From positions 70,422 to 134,421 of the forward strand of contig NYVG01000016.1 of NCBI GenBank assembly GCA_002684495.1: 64,000 nucleotides of DNA. Direction: 5' to 3'. Below are positions 1 through 8,727 of the stretch, in pieces. A program made the translations under genes and the position numbers. The notes beneath the pieces are model-generated. The model saw nothing but the letters and a program-made list of their open reading frames with translations, was not told where the DNA came from and made no database searches. The stretch is from Gammaproteobacteria bacterium. Its GTDB lineage: Bacteria; Pseudomonadota; Gammaproteobacteria; Pseudomonadales; Azotimanducaceae. Each line of letters opens with the position of its first letter. The first letter of the stretch is position 1.

Positions 1-503
1 CGATGGTAATTTGGGCGCTTTCAATGAGTGTTGCGCCTTTTGTTGGGCAAAATTGGGGCGCAGGAAAACGTGATCGTGTGCGCCGCGCAGTATTTCTGGG
101 ACATAGCTTTGCGCTTGGTTGGGGCCTATTCGCCTATCTGATTCTTTATGTGTTTTCGCCAATCGCGATTGGACTGGCAACGGACGATGAATCTGTGGCT
201 AAAGCAGCGCAGACTTACCTATTGATAGTGCCACTGGGTATGGGTCTTATGGGTGTTTGTGCAAATGCTTGGAATAGCTTTAATGCGCTTGGGAGCCCCA
301 TGCCGCCGCTGCTGATGTCGGCGGTACAAATGCTCTGTCTAACGATTCCGCTGGCTATTCTGGGTAATAATTTGTTTGGTTTCGCCGGGATCTTTATCGG
401 TGGGTTAGTGTCGCAATTGGCCATTGCAGTCGCCGCGTTTGTCTGGCTGCGAAGAAGTATTCAAGGTGAACCGAACGTGCCTAGTTATGCAAACAACGAA
501 TAG
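1..503 (+). CDS. MATE family efflux transporter, C-terminal part (5' end outside window)
   Basis: The reading frame is open from the window edge and ends with TAG at 501-503, so only the last ~166 residues are seen. They hold about four hydrophobic helices, including one near residues 35-55 and a glycine-rich pair near 115-150, and the segment SVAPFVGQNWGAGKRDRVRRA. Such a G-Q-N-x-G-A loop is typical of MATE (NorM/DinF-type) exporters, inner-membrane pumps that use Na+ or H+ gradients to expel drugs or metabolites. The substrate cannot be told. No good terminator follows, and the next gene starts about 100 bases downstream on the same strand. Confidence 0.8.
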   Translation, partial: MVIWALSMSVAPFVGQNWGAGKRDRVRRAVFLGHSFALGWGLFAYLILYVFSPIAIGLATDDESVAKAAQTYLLIVPLGMGLMGVCANAWNSFNALGSPMPPLLMSAVQMLCLTIPLAILGNNLFGFAGIFIGGLVSQLAIAVAAFVWLRRSIQGEPNVPSYANNE

Positions 504-605
504 CTAAACCGTGCTTAAAATCGTGTAGCAGTGAAAATTGCTGTATTTATTCCAATCGACACATTTTGCTAAAATCGAAGTGGTAGCTTTTAACAGGTAA
601 AAGCC

Positions 606-1424
606 ATGCAAGATCCTATGCCAAAGCGCTATACAGATACGCTCGCGCCTGCAGCAGTATCAGATGAACTTCTGCCGTTGGTTGAAGACTTAGGTCTTTT
701 AGACAATTGCAGGGAACTGGCGGATAGAGGTTGGACGGTTGTGGAGAATGTAGGAAGTGCAGAATTCACCGCAGCGCTGCGAGCCACGATTCTCAGTCGA
801 AGCTCAAAAGGCGGCGCCAATATGCTGCTCAGTAAAGATAAGATATTTGCTGAGGCGGTGCTGCAACCTGAGCTGTTGGCCCTTGCCGAATTTTCTGTGG
901 GCCGCGGTTTTCTGCTTAGTCAGGTCGCAGCCAGTGTTCGTGACAAGGGTGCTCCCTGCATAGGATTGCATGCTGATCACAACTGGCTACCGGCACCGTT
1001 TCCCGAGCACAATATGCTGTTAACTGCCTGTTGGGCTTGTGATGAATACTCCGAGGACGGTGGCGCAACATTGATTGTTCCCGGCAGCGGGGCCCTGCGG
1101 CGGCATCCCAATGAACAGGAATGTGCCGAAATGCAGGGGGCGATTGCGGTGGAGTGTCCTGCGGGTTCCGTAGTCCTTTGGGACGGTAACGTTTGGCACT
1201 CAAATTACCCACGCATCGTTGACGGGCAGCGAATCGTTTGTCATATCACCTACAGTCGTCTGATGATGCGACCGGTAGAGAACTATGCGCTTGTAAAAAC
1301 AGAGCTAATAGAACTCTACGGTAAGCCTATGGCGCAATTACTCGGTGATGATGACTTTCTCGACAGCCCCAACGGCGCAGATTACTCGAAGTTGACTCAA
1401 ACCTTTAATAACGCCAAGCGCTGA
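606..1424 (+). CDS. Phytanoyl-CoA dioxygenase (PhyH) family protein
   Basis: A 272-aa protein of the PhyH superfamily of Fe(II)/2-oxoglutarate-dependent oxygenases, which hydroxylate acyl-CoA, lipid or small-molecule substrates. The iron-binding facial triad can be placed: His122-x-Asp124 in GLHADHNW and the distal His198 in NVWHSN, followed by Arg209, a candidate for binding the 2-oxoglutarate carboxylate. The ATG at 606 follows an AGG-containing ribosome site (AACAGGTAAAAGCC). The substrate is unknown. The nearby crotonase-fold genes suggest acyl-CoA chemistry, but they are separate transcription units and this is weak inference. Confidence 0.75.
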   Translation: MQDPMPKRYTDTLAPAAVSDELLPLVEDLGLLDNCRELADRGWTVVENVGSAEFTAALRATILSRSSKGGANMLLSKDKIFAEAVLQPELLALAEFSVGRGFLLSQVAASVRDKGAPCIGLHADHNWLPAPFPEHNMLLTACWACDEYSEDGGATLIVPGSGALRRHPNEQECAEMQGAIAVECPAGSVVLWDGNVWHSNYPRIVDGQRIVCHITYSRLMMRPVENYALVKTELIELYGKPMAQLLGDDDFLDSPNGADYSKLTQTFNNAKR

Positions 1425-1521
1425 CTGATTCGCCGCGCCAACGGGGCGCCATTAACCCAGGCGTACTAGCAAGAGGATCCGTGTGCGGCGCTATAGTGGT
1501 CACTTGACTACAGATACCTTT

Positions 1522-1547
1522 GCCAGTTAACACAGCTGTTAACTGGC
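1522..1547. terminator. Perfect 11-bp inverted repeat at the 3' end of the crotonase gene
   Basis: GCCAGTTAACA and TGTTAACTGGC form a perfect 11-bp stem around the 4-base loop CAGC. The stem includes the TAA stop codon of the minus-strand enoyl-CoA hydratase gene (1539-1541). No T-run follows on either strand, so it is not a classical intrinsic terminator. It could stabilise a transcript end or stop convergent transcription from the dioxygenase gene. Confidence 0.35.
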
Positions 1548-2330
1548 GTCTTGATTAAAGATGGGTTCGCGCTTTTCCAAAAATGCGGACATACCTTCTT
1601 TGGCATCTCCAGTGCCCCGAGTTGCTCTTACGGCTTCGCGTTCGGCAGATAAAAGTTGCTCTAGGTTTTTGGAGTCGCTGTTCACGAGTACCGACATCAT
1701 GGCGCGCACTGCAGTTGCCGGCATTGCCGCTAACTCTTCAGCAAGCTGCAGAGCCTTATCCTTGAGTTCGCTTAGTGGCCATACTTCGTGCACTAATCCG
1801 ACTTCTAACGCTCTGGAGCCGGAGATTTTTTTTGCTCGCAAAATCATGTCCAGTGCATGTTGTTCACCCACGCACTTGGCTAAGCGAGCACTGCCGCCCC
1901 AGGCCGGCACGGCGCCCAAGTCCAATTCTGGCAAGCCAATTTGCGCGCCTTCAGAGGCTGCAAGGCGAAAATGGCAGCCTAAGGGCAGCTCAAGGCCGCC
2001 GCCTAAACAGTAGCCAAAAAGTGTAGCAACCCAGGGTTTGCCCATATTTTCGATCGACGCGATGACGCGCAAACGCTGGTCAAAAACTGCGTCCGCACTG
2101 CCCATTTTCTCAATACCCTCGGGCAGTTGTTTTAGATTCATCCCAACAGAGAAGTTTTCAAGCCCAGCTGCAGTGAGCACCACCGAGCGGATTTGCTTAT
2201 TTGCGGCAATTTCTTCTACTTTTGCTTCCAGCTCATCCATAAAGTCTAGGGACATTCGGTTATACGGGGCGTCGTTAATGGTCAAAACAGCGACTGCTGA
2301 ATTCACCTCGTATATAAGAGCATTTTTCAT
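1539..2330 (-). CDS. Enoyl-CoA hydratase/isomerase family protein
   Basis: A 263-aa crotonase-fold protein. The oxyanion-hole and active-site regions are recognisable: LGGGLELPLGCHFRLA carries one candidate catalytic Glu and IGLPELDLGAVPAWGG the second, matching the two-glutamate arrangement of true hydratases. This would allow hydration of trans-2-enoyl-CoA in fatty-acid or related acyl-CoA breakdown; the chain-length preference is unknown. The start at 2330 is the only sensible ATG. It is convergent with the dioxygenase gene and divergent from the second crotonase at 2570, so the 240 bases between them should hold promoters for both. Confidence 0.8.
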   Translation of the reverse strand: MKNALIYEVNSAVAVLTINDAPYNRMSLDFMDELEAKVEEIAANKQIRSVVLTAAGLENFSVGMNLKQLPEGIEKMGSADAVFDQRLRVIASIENMGKPWVATLFGYCLGGGLELPLGCHFRLAASEGAQIGLPELDLGAVPAWGGSARLAKCVGEQHALDMILRAKKISGSRALEVGLVHEVWPLSELKDKALQLAEELAAMPATAVRAMMSVLVNSDSKNLEQLLSAEREAVRATRGTGDAKEGMSAFLEKREPIFNQDAS

Positions 2331-2499
2331 AGTGACTTCCTGGCAGTTAATTGAGTCTCAAAGGCCAAGTGATCAGCATAAATCAACATGCCTTAACAAC
2401 AATAGGCTAATGCAGGCCTAATGCGAACTGTCGCAGTGCATCGAACTGAAATCTTCTACTGGCATATTGATCAATTGCGGTTAACGGCTATATTTTTTT

Positions 2500-2531
2500 A
2501 CCAGTTAGTATTTTTACCAGTTAGTATTTTT
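2500..2531. repeat. Two tandem copies of a 16-bp AT-rich repeat
   Basis: The unit ACCAGTTAGTATTTTT occurs at 2500-2515 and again, identical, at 2516-2531, followed by a degenerate third start (AGCAGTAGG). It lies just upstream of the ribosome site of the crotonase gene at 2570, in the spacer between two divergent crotonase genes. It may be a slipped-strand duplication in a promoter or an operator pair. Confidence 0.7.
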
Positions 2532-2569
2532 AGCAGTAGGTGAAAACCACAGTCTAGGAGGGAAGGGAT

Positions 2570-3391
2570 ATGACGACGGAGCAAGCGGTTCTTTTTGGGG
2601 TCGAAGGTGGGGTGGCTACAATAAGTTTGAACAGGCCTGAGCGGCTCAATGCCATGAGTGATGAGTTGATGGGGAGCATTAGCGACGCCATTGATCAGGT
2701 GCGTAAGGATCAATCAGTGCGTGTTGTCGTTTTGACCGGTAATGGGCGAGGCTTCTGTGCTGGAGCCGATTTACAGCAAGTCGCCCAGCCAGAGTCGCAA
2801 CCGGCCGATTCCACTGCAGCAGCAGATGACCACGCACAAAACAAACAAGATACGTTCAATCAAGCTCTGACCGATGTGATGAATTGTCCGGTTCCCACGG
2901 TAGCTCGAGTTAATGGTGCCGCGGCAGGGGGAGGATTTGGTTTAGCGCTCGCTTGCGATATAACCATTGCCGCTGAGTCTGCTTTTTTCGTTGCTACCTT
3001 CGGTCCAAATTTAGGCATCGTCCCGGACATGGGAACGACGTGGAATGTACCTCTCCGCGCGGGTAGAGCCCGCGCTCTGGGAATTACTCTGCTGGGAGAG
3101 AGAATTACGGCGGCTCAGGCGGTTGCTTGGGGCCTAATATGGGGTTCGGTCGAAGATACCCAGCTAGACAGTGAGGTCGCTCGGGTCTGCGAAATTCTTA
3201 AAGCTTCGTCGCCAGATGCATCCGTGCGGATAAGAGAAACCATAAATGAATCCATTCATTCCAGTTTTGAGGAACAATTGGCATTGGAGATGAGACATCA
3301 GGCGGTATTAATACCCAAGAACATGCAGGAAGGCGCCCGTGCTTTCGTTGAAAAGAGACGCCCAAAATTCGATGGATCTCGAAGGCGATGA
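2570..3391 (+). CDS. Crotonase family protein, PaaG-like enoyl-CoA isomerase
   Basis: A 273-aa crotonase-fold protein with a strong ribosome site (GGAGGGAAGGG) before ATG 2570. Its active site differs from that of the gene at 1539: the first catalytic Glu position is in GGGFGLALACD, without Glu, and the second region reads LGIVPDMGTTW, with Asp in place of Glu. A P-D motif followed by G-x-T-W is typical of PaaG-type isomerases, such as the 1,2-epoxyphenylacetyl-CoA isomerase and related double-bond isomerases. No other phenylacetate genes are present, so a general enoyl-CoA isomerase role is as likely. An Ala/Gln-rich insertion sits around residues 70-95. Confidence 0.75.
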   Translation: MTTEQAVLFGVEGGVATISLNRPERLNAMSDELMGSISDAIDQVRKDQSVRVVVLTGNGRGFCAGADLQQVAQPESQPADSTAAADDHAQNKQDTFNQALTDVMNCPVPTVARVNGAAAGGGFGLALACDITIAAESAFFVATFGPNLGIVPDMGTTWNVPLRAGRARALGITLLGERITAAQAVAWGLIWGSVEDTQLDSEVARVCEILKASSPDASVRIRETINESIHSSFEEQLALEMRHQAVLIPKNMQEGARAFVEKRRPKFDGSRRR

Positions 3392-3510
3392 GATGCATAG
3401 TTAGGACGGCTTTGCTTTCGAGAACATATCAAAAAGCTGCGCAAGATTGACTTCGGTCTAGACCTGGGGAGGTTTGATCAAATCAGGAGGTCAAAGGGGG
3501 GGAGCGTTAG

Positions 3511-4998
3511 ATGAGCAAAGAATTAGCCGATAGCTCGGGACGTGCTGCTACGGCAGGTGATGGCTTGCGGGTCGCCACTCGGACGAAATTTTACTTCGGT
3601 GTGGGTGCCGGCGGTGAAGCCGCTTCCAATTGGATTTTCCACGCCTTGGGAATGATTTTTTACCAGCAGGTACTCGGTTTGCCGGCGGGGCTAGCTGGCC
3701 TAGCCTTTTTTTTGGCGATATTGGCCGACGCAATAACCGATCCCCTTATAGGCGCGATTTCCGATCGTTTTAGATCTAAGTGGGGCAGAAGGCATCCTTT
3801 TCTTTTTATTGCACCGATACCGTTGGCGTTGTTCGTTTTTTTGATTTTTCACCCGCCCGCTTATGTTGTCGAATCCCATACTCTATTGTTCATATGGCTG
3901 ACGGTTTTCACTGTCTTGCAGAGAGCCTGCCAAACCTTTTACGTTGTTCCTCATCTTGCGATGGGCGCGGAGTTAAGCGCCGATTATCTAGAGCGCACTA
4001 GGATCATGGCGTTCAATAACCTATTTACCCTCTATGGAGGGACAATAATCCACGTAATCGCTTGGTTTTTGGTTTTTGGCTTTATTTTTGCGGACCAAGG
4101 CGGTCAGCTCTACCGGCCCGCACACACTTGGACAGCGCTAACCGTCTGCACAATTATAATCGTGTCCATTTTTGCCTGCGCATTCGGAACAAAAGATCAG
4201 ATTCCGTTGCTCAAACAAAATCAGATGAATGAAGATCGCAAGATCTCCATCGGTACATTTTATGCAGATATCTGGGGAGTGCTGCAGAATCGTAATTATT
4301 TGTATTTGTTACTGGGCCTGTTCTTCTTATCGCTTACGATTGGAACTCACGAAACATTAGCGATTTATATGGGCACGTTCTTTTGGGAACTTACGCCCTA
4401 TCAAATTGGATTTTTAATACTGAACAATATTTTCGGTGTGCATATCGGTTTCTTTTTGGCCGCAAGGCTGCATGATCGATTCGATAAGCGCTGGACGATC
4501 TCGCTCTCCTCCGTAGGGTTAAGCATTTTTTGGTCTATGACGGTCAACCTTGCGCTGCTTGGTTTTGCGCCCGCAAATTCCTCATGGGCGTTAGTCGCCT
4601 TTATTATATTTTTTGGAACGTTTTCCTCTTTTTTTGGTGCTGTACTTAACATATCGGTGATGTCAGCACTTGCGGATATTGCTGATGAACACGAACTCAA
4701 CACTGGCCTAAGATTAGAGGGGATCTTTTATTCTCTACGATCTTTCTTTGCTAAAGCAATGAATGGTATCGGCCACTTCGTTACCGGGTTGGCCTTGCAG
4801 TACTACATCGAACTTCCAGCGTATTCTGTTCCCGGTGAAGTTCCACAAGACATTATTTTCCGCTTGGGTATCGTAGACGGTCCCTTGGCGATGATTGGCG
4901 GCATAATTGCTGGCGTGTTGTATCTGGGTTACCGGCTTGATAGATCGGCCCACCATCAGATCAGAGAATCTCTCGAGGCTAGACGAGTCGGATTGTAA
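3511..4998 (+). CDS. MFS transporter of the GPH (glycoside/sugar:cation symporter) family
   Basis: A 495-aa polytopic membrane protein with about 12 hydrophobic segments. The segment ADAITDPLIGAISDRFRSKWGRRHPF, split over residues ~70-98, is the GPH/MelB signature between helices 2 and 3, with the D-P-x-x-G and R-x-G-R-R motifs. GPH transporters import sugars, glycosides or other solutes with Na+ or H+. The substrate is unknown; several marine homologues are found near lipid or steroid breakdown genes. A very purine-rich ribosome site (AGGAGGTCAAAGGGGGGG) precedes ATG 3511. It lies 119 bases after the crotonase gene and could be co-transcribed with it. Confidence 0.75.
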   Translation: MSKELADSSGRAATAGDGLRVATRTKFYFGVGAGGEAASNWIFHALGMIFYQQVLGLPAGLAGLAFFLAILADAITDPLIGAISDRFRSKWGRRHPFLFIAPIPLALFVFLIFHPPAYVVESHTLLFIWLTVFTVLQRACQTFYVVPHLAMGAELSADYLERTRIMAFNNLFTLYGGTIIHVIAWFLVFGFIFADQGGQLYRPAHTWTALTVCTIIIVSIFACAFGTKDQIPLLKQNQMNEDRKISIGTFYADIWGVLQNRNYLYLLLGLFFLSLTIGTHETLAIYMGTFFWELTPYQIGFLILNNIFGVHIGFFLAARLHDRFDKRWTISLSSVGLSIFWSMTVNLALLGFAPANSSWALVAFIIFFGTFSSFFGAVLNISVMSALADIADEHELNTGLRLEGIFYSLRSFFAKAMNGIGHFVTGLALQYYIELPAYSVPGEVPQDIIFRLGIVDGPLAMIGGIIAGVLYLGYRLDRSAHHQIRESLEARRVGL

Positions 4999-5146
4999 GA
5001 CCAAGACCGGGAACTCTAGGCCGAAGATTTAGTCGCTTGTCTTCAAGCATTTCAGTGGTTGCTAGTGTATTATGCCGCGCTCATTTTAGGCGACCTGAGC
5101 AGTCAGAGAGCCTATGTTATCCAGTAGCAGTTCTTGAAAAATAAGC

Positions 5147-6529
5147 ATGAATGTATCCATCGAAACAATGACCGGCCTAGAGCGCCGTTTGACCATCGCC
5201 ATCGCCAGTGAGGAGTTTGAAACGCAAATCACCCAGCGTCTCCAGGAAGCACGTGGTCGAGTAAATATTCCAGGATTTCGAGCCGGTAAGGTACCGTTGA
5301 AAGAGGTTCGCCGTCGCTATGGCTCTGCGGTGCGAGCGGAAGTCGCCAGTGAGCTAATGCAAAGCAGCTTCGTACAAGCTGTGCAGCAGGAGCAAATGAA
5401 TCCGGCCGGATCCCCGAAGCTGGATGTGGTGAAGATGGACCCGGGTATAGACTTTGAATTCACCGCAACGTTCGACGTTTATCCGACCATAGACCTCGCT
5501 GATTTCAGCAAAATCAACATCAAAAGGCCGAGTGCTGAGATCGTTGAAGAAGACATCGAAACAATGATCGGTAAGCTGCAAGAGCAGCACACTAGTTTTG
5601 AAGTTGCAGAGCGAGCTGCAGCGAGCGGTGATCAGCTGAAAATCGACTTCAGTGGAACCTTGGATGGCGAGCGCGTTGAATCTGCATGCGGAGAAGACTT
5701 CACTTTTAAAGTGGGTGAAGGACAAATGATTGAAGATTTCGATCAAGCTGTTTTGGGAATGGCCGCAGGAGAAGAGAAATCCTTCGACGCAACCTTCCCG
5801 GAAGATTACCGAGCAGAGGAATTGCAAAACAAAACGTTACAATTCTCTGTCACTGTCCACGAGGTCAGTGAGGCCGTCGCACCAGAGCTCAATGACGAGT
5901 TCTTTGAAAAGTTTGGCGTTACCGAAGGTGGCGAAAGCAGCTTTCGCGAGGAAGTCAAAAAGAACATGGTGCGCGAACTCGATTCGGCCATAAAAAATCA
6001 AATAAAACAGCAAGTTATGGATAGTTTGTCGAAAGCGCATGACTTCTCGTTGCCCCACGATGTGGTGCAGAGAGAGATCAGCGCTCTGAAGAATCAGATG
6101 CTCAGCCAATTTCAAATGCCACAAGGTCAAGCGCCGCAACTAGATTTGCCTGACGCGCTGTTCCAAGACCAGGCTGAACAACGGGTTAAAGTGGGCCTAG
6201 TCGTCAACGAAATCATCGTCAAACACGAGATGCAGGCGGATACCGCACTGGTTGATGAACAACTCAAAACCATTGCCGAGCCATACGATGAGCCGGATCA
6301 GGTGATTGAATGGTACCGAAGTAATCCCGAACAAATGCAAAATGTTGAGATGGGTGTACTTGAAGATCAGGTTGTTAACCTCATATTGGATCAATCGGCC
6401 ATTGAAGAGGTCGTTGCGAGTTACGCGGACGTGCTGAGTGGGGCGGCGATAGCGGACCCTGATGCGGACGCAGATTCGTTGGACAGCGACGCGGCTGATG
6501 CGCAAGAAAAAGCTGAATCTGCCGATTGA
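5147..6529 (+). CDS. tig: Trigger factor (ribosome-associated chaperone)
   Basis: A 460-aa trigger factor, which binds nascent chains at the ribosome exit tunnel and has peptidyl-prolyl isomerase activity. The ribosome-docking signature GFRAGKVP is at residues 43-50. An FKBP-like PPIase domain follows at roughly 150-250 (KIDFSGTLDGERV ... FKVGEGQMIEDFD), then the helical substrate-binding C-terminal domain. The last ~30 residues form an acidic D/A-rich tail that makes it longer than E. coli Tig (432 aa). It is first in the tig-clpP-clpX-lon-hupB-ppiD order. A TATTAT box at 5068-5073 is a candidate -10, though no convincing -35 was found. Confidence 0.97.
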   Translation: MNVSIETMTGLERRLTIAIASEEFETQITQRLQEARGRVNIPGFRAGKVPLKEVRRRYGSAVRAEVASELMQSSFVQAVQQEQMNPAGSPKLDVVKMDPGIDFEFTATFDVYPTIDLADFSKINIKRPSAEIVEEDIETMIGKLQEQHTSFEVAERAAASGDQLKIDFSGTLDGERVESACGEDFTFKVGEGQMIEDFDQAVLGMAAGEEKSFDATFPEDYRAEELQNKTLQFSVTVHEVSEAVAPELNDEFFEKFGVTEGGESSFREEVKKNMVRELDSAIKNQIKQQVMDSLSKAHDFSLPHDVVQREISALKNQMLSQFQMPQGQAPQLDLPDALFQDQAEQRVKVGLVVNEIIVKHEMQADTALVDEQLKTIAEPYDEPDQVIEWYRSNPEQMQNVEMGVLEDQVVNLILDQSAIEEVVASYADVLSGAAIADPDADADSLDSDAADAQEKAESAD

Positions 6530-6597
6530 ATATCAGCGGCATAGCAGGCATACACAGTGGAGCGATTTGATATCGCCATAAAGAGGTAAAAGAAAGA

Positions 6598-7245
6598 ATG
6601 TCCTACGATCACGATCGACTGGCGCAACCAGTGCACAACCTAGGTATGGTGCCTATGGTGGTTGAGCAAACCGCACGGGGTGAGCGCGCCTATGATATTT
6701 ATTCGCGTCTGCTGAAGGATCGAATCATCTTTCTGGTAGGGCCGGTGGAAGATCATATGGCAAACCTGGTGGTCGCGCAGATGCTGTTCTTGGAGTCAGA
6801 GAACCCAGATAAAGACATTCACCTCTACATTAATTCGCCTGGGGGTTCCGTAACCGCGGGCATGTCAATTTATGACACGATGCAGTTTATTCGCCCCGAT
6901 GTGAGCACCCTATGTGTTGGTCAGGCGGCCAGTATGGGTGCATTTTTGTTGGCTGCAGGCACTGCAGGGAAGCGCTATGCCTTGCCAAATTCGCGCATGA
7001 TGTTGCACCAGCCCTCAGGCGGTTCTCGAGGCGTTGCGGCAGACATCGAAATCCAGGCCCAGGAGATATTGTTGATGCGTGAGCGTTTGAACAAACTCAT
7101 CGCAGAACACACAGGTAAGGACGAGGCTACGGTTGCCAAAGACACGGACCGCGACTTCTGGATGAGTCCTGATGCGGCCCTAGAATATGGGCTGGTGGAC
7201 AAGGTACAGAAGACGCGCAGCGAACTGGCAACTAAGGGCGATTAA
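6598..7245 (+). CDS. clpP: ATP-dependent Clp protease proteolytic subunit
   Basis: A 215-aa serine protease that forms the double-heptamer chamber working with ClpX and ClpA. The catalytic triad can be placed at Ser112 (QAASMGAFL), His137 (MMLHQPSGG) and Asp186 (DTDRDFW). Length and the cleavable N-terminal stretch fit the family. The gene is 68 bases after tig, with GAGG upstream of ATG 6598. clpX follows 89 bases later; the second partner, clpA, is 50 kb away. Confidence 0.98.
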   Translation: MSYDHDRLAQPVHNLGMVPMVVEQTARGERAYDIYSRLLKDRIIFLVGPVEDHMANLVVAQMLFLESENPDKDIHLYINSPGGSVTAGMSIYDTMQFIRPDVSTLCVGQAASMGAFLLAAGTAGKRYALPNSRMMLHQPSGGSRGVAADIEIQAQEILLMRERLNKLIAEHTGKDEATVAKDTDRDFWMSPDAALEYGLVDKVQKTRSELATKGD

Positions 7246-7334
7246 TGTTCGCAACTTAGCGACTTGCAATCCATCTAGAGGTTACGCAATCTACATCAAG
7301 TGGATACGCGATAGATTTACAGGTAGAGAAAAAT

Positions 7335-8615
7335 ATGTCCGACGATAGTGGCAAAGGCGACGACTCTGGCAAACTGCTGTACTGCTCTTTTTGCGGCAAG
7401 AGTCAGCATGAGGTTCGCAAGTTAATCGCTGGCCCTTCAGTCTTTATTTGCGACGAATGTGTTGAATTATGTAACGATATTATTCGTGAGGAAGTGGCGG
7501 AAGCCGCAGAGTCGACGGAGTCCAGTAAACTTCCTGTTCCAACCGAGATTAATCGGATTCTGGATGAGTACGTTATTGGCCAAGCCCATGCCAAGAAGGT
7601 ACTGTCTGTTGCCGTATACAACCATTATAAGCGGCTTAACTACGGCGCAAAGAAAGACGATGTTGAGCTGTCCAAGTCCAATATCTTGCTTATTGGGCCA
7701 ACAGGCTGTGGTAAGACACTGCTTGCAGAGACGTTGGCCCGGTTACTTGATGTGCCGTTCACAATCGCCGATGCGACGACCCTGACCGAAGCAGGATATG
7801 TCGGTGAGGACGTCGAAAATATCATCCAAAAGCTGCTGCAAAAATGCGATTACGATGTCGATCGTGCGCAAGTCGGCATTGTTTATATCGACGAAATTGA
7901 CAAAATTTCGCGTAAGTCAGACAACCCATCCATAACCCGAGACGTATCGGGCGAAGGTGTACAGCAGGCATTGCTCAAGCTTATCGAAGGCACGGTTGCG
8001 TCGGTTCCGCCACAAGGCGGGCGCAAGCATCCGCAGCAAGAATTTTTACAGGTAGATACCTCGAAGATTTTATTCATATGTGGGGGTGCGTTCGCGGGGC
8101 TTGATCGGGTAATTCTTGACCGCTCTGACAAGTCAGGCATCGGCTTCGGTGCAGATGTTAAAAGCGAAGCAGATCGCGGCACGATAGGCGAGACATTGCG
8201 CTCTGTAGAGCCCGAAGACCTTGTCCGCTACGGCTTGATCCCGGAATTTGTTGGCCGCTTGCCGGTTGTTGCAACCCTCAGTGAGCTCGATAACGACGCC
8301 TTGATACGTATTCTCACCGAGCCAAAAAACTCGCTCACCAAGCAGTACACTAAGCTGTTCGAAATGGAAGGGGTCGAAGTGGATTTTCGTGAGGACGCAT
8401 TGCGGGCCGTCGCGGAAAAAGCTACCGAACGCAAGACCGGCGCACGTGGTTTGCGTTCCATACTTGAAGCTGTGCTTTTAGACACCATGTATGAACTACC
8501 GTCGTCGGAGTCGGTGAGCAAAGTGGTGATCGATGAAAGCGCCATCAAGGGCGATAGCGAACCAATGCTCATCTATGAAAACGTAGATAAGGCCAAAGCT
8601 GCCCCTGAAGAGTAG
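7335..8615 (+). CDS. clpX: ATP-dependent Clp protease ATP-binding subunit ClpX
   Basis: A 426-aa AAA+ unfoldase that delivers substrates such as ssrA-tagged proteins to ClpP. The N-terminal zinc-binding domain has Cys17, Cys20, Cys39 and Cys42. Walker A GPTGCGKT is at 121-128 and Walker B is VYIDEIDKI. The IGF loop that docks on ClpP is visible in SGIGFGADV. The arginine-bearing sensor region [10 protein letters not shown] is present. It lies directly downstream of clpP in the same orientation. Confidence 0.98.
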   Translation: MSDDSGKGDDSGKLLYCSFCGKSQHEVRKLIAGPSVFICDECVELCNDIIREEVAEAAESTESSKLPVPTEINRILDEYVIGQAHAKKVLSVAVYNHYKRLNYGAKKDDVELSKSNILLIGPTGCGKTLLAETLARLLDVPFTIADATTLTEAGYVGEDVENIIQKLLQKCDYDVDRAQVGIVYIDEIDKISRKSDNPSITRDVSGEGVQQALLKLIEGTVASVPPQGGRKHPQQEFLQVDTSKILFICGGAFAGLDRVILDRSDKSGIGFGADVKSEADRGTIGETLRSVEPEDLVRYGLIPEFVGRLPVVATLSELDNDALIRILTEPKNSLTKQYTKLFEMEGVEVDFREDALRAVAEKATERKTGARGLRSILEAVLLDTMYELPSSESVSKVVIDESAIKGDSEPMLIYENVDKAKAAPEE

Positions 8616-8727
8616 TGAATGGCGTCGCGATGCGGCGCTCACTGATCGGAAGAGTATTCACGGCCTATCCACGACACAAATGAGACGCTCCGACGTCTAA
8701 TTTAGTGTTATTCAAATGAGAGCGAAT

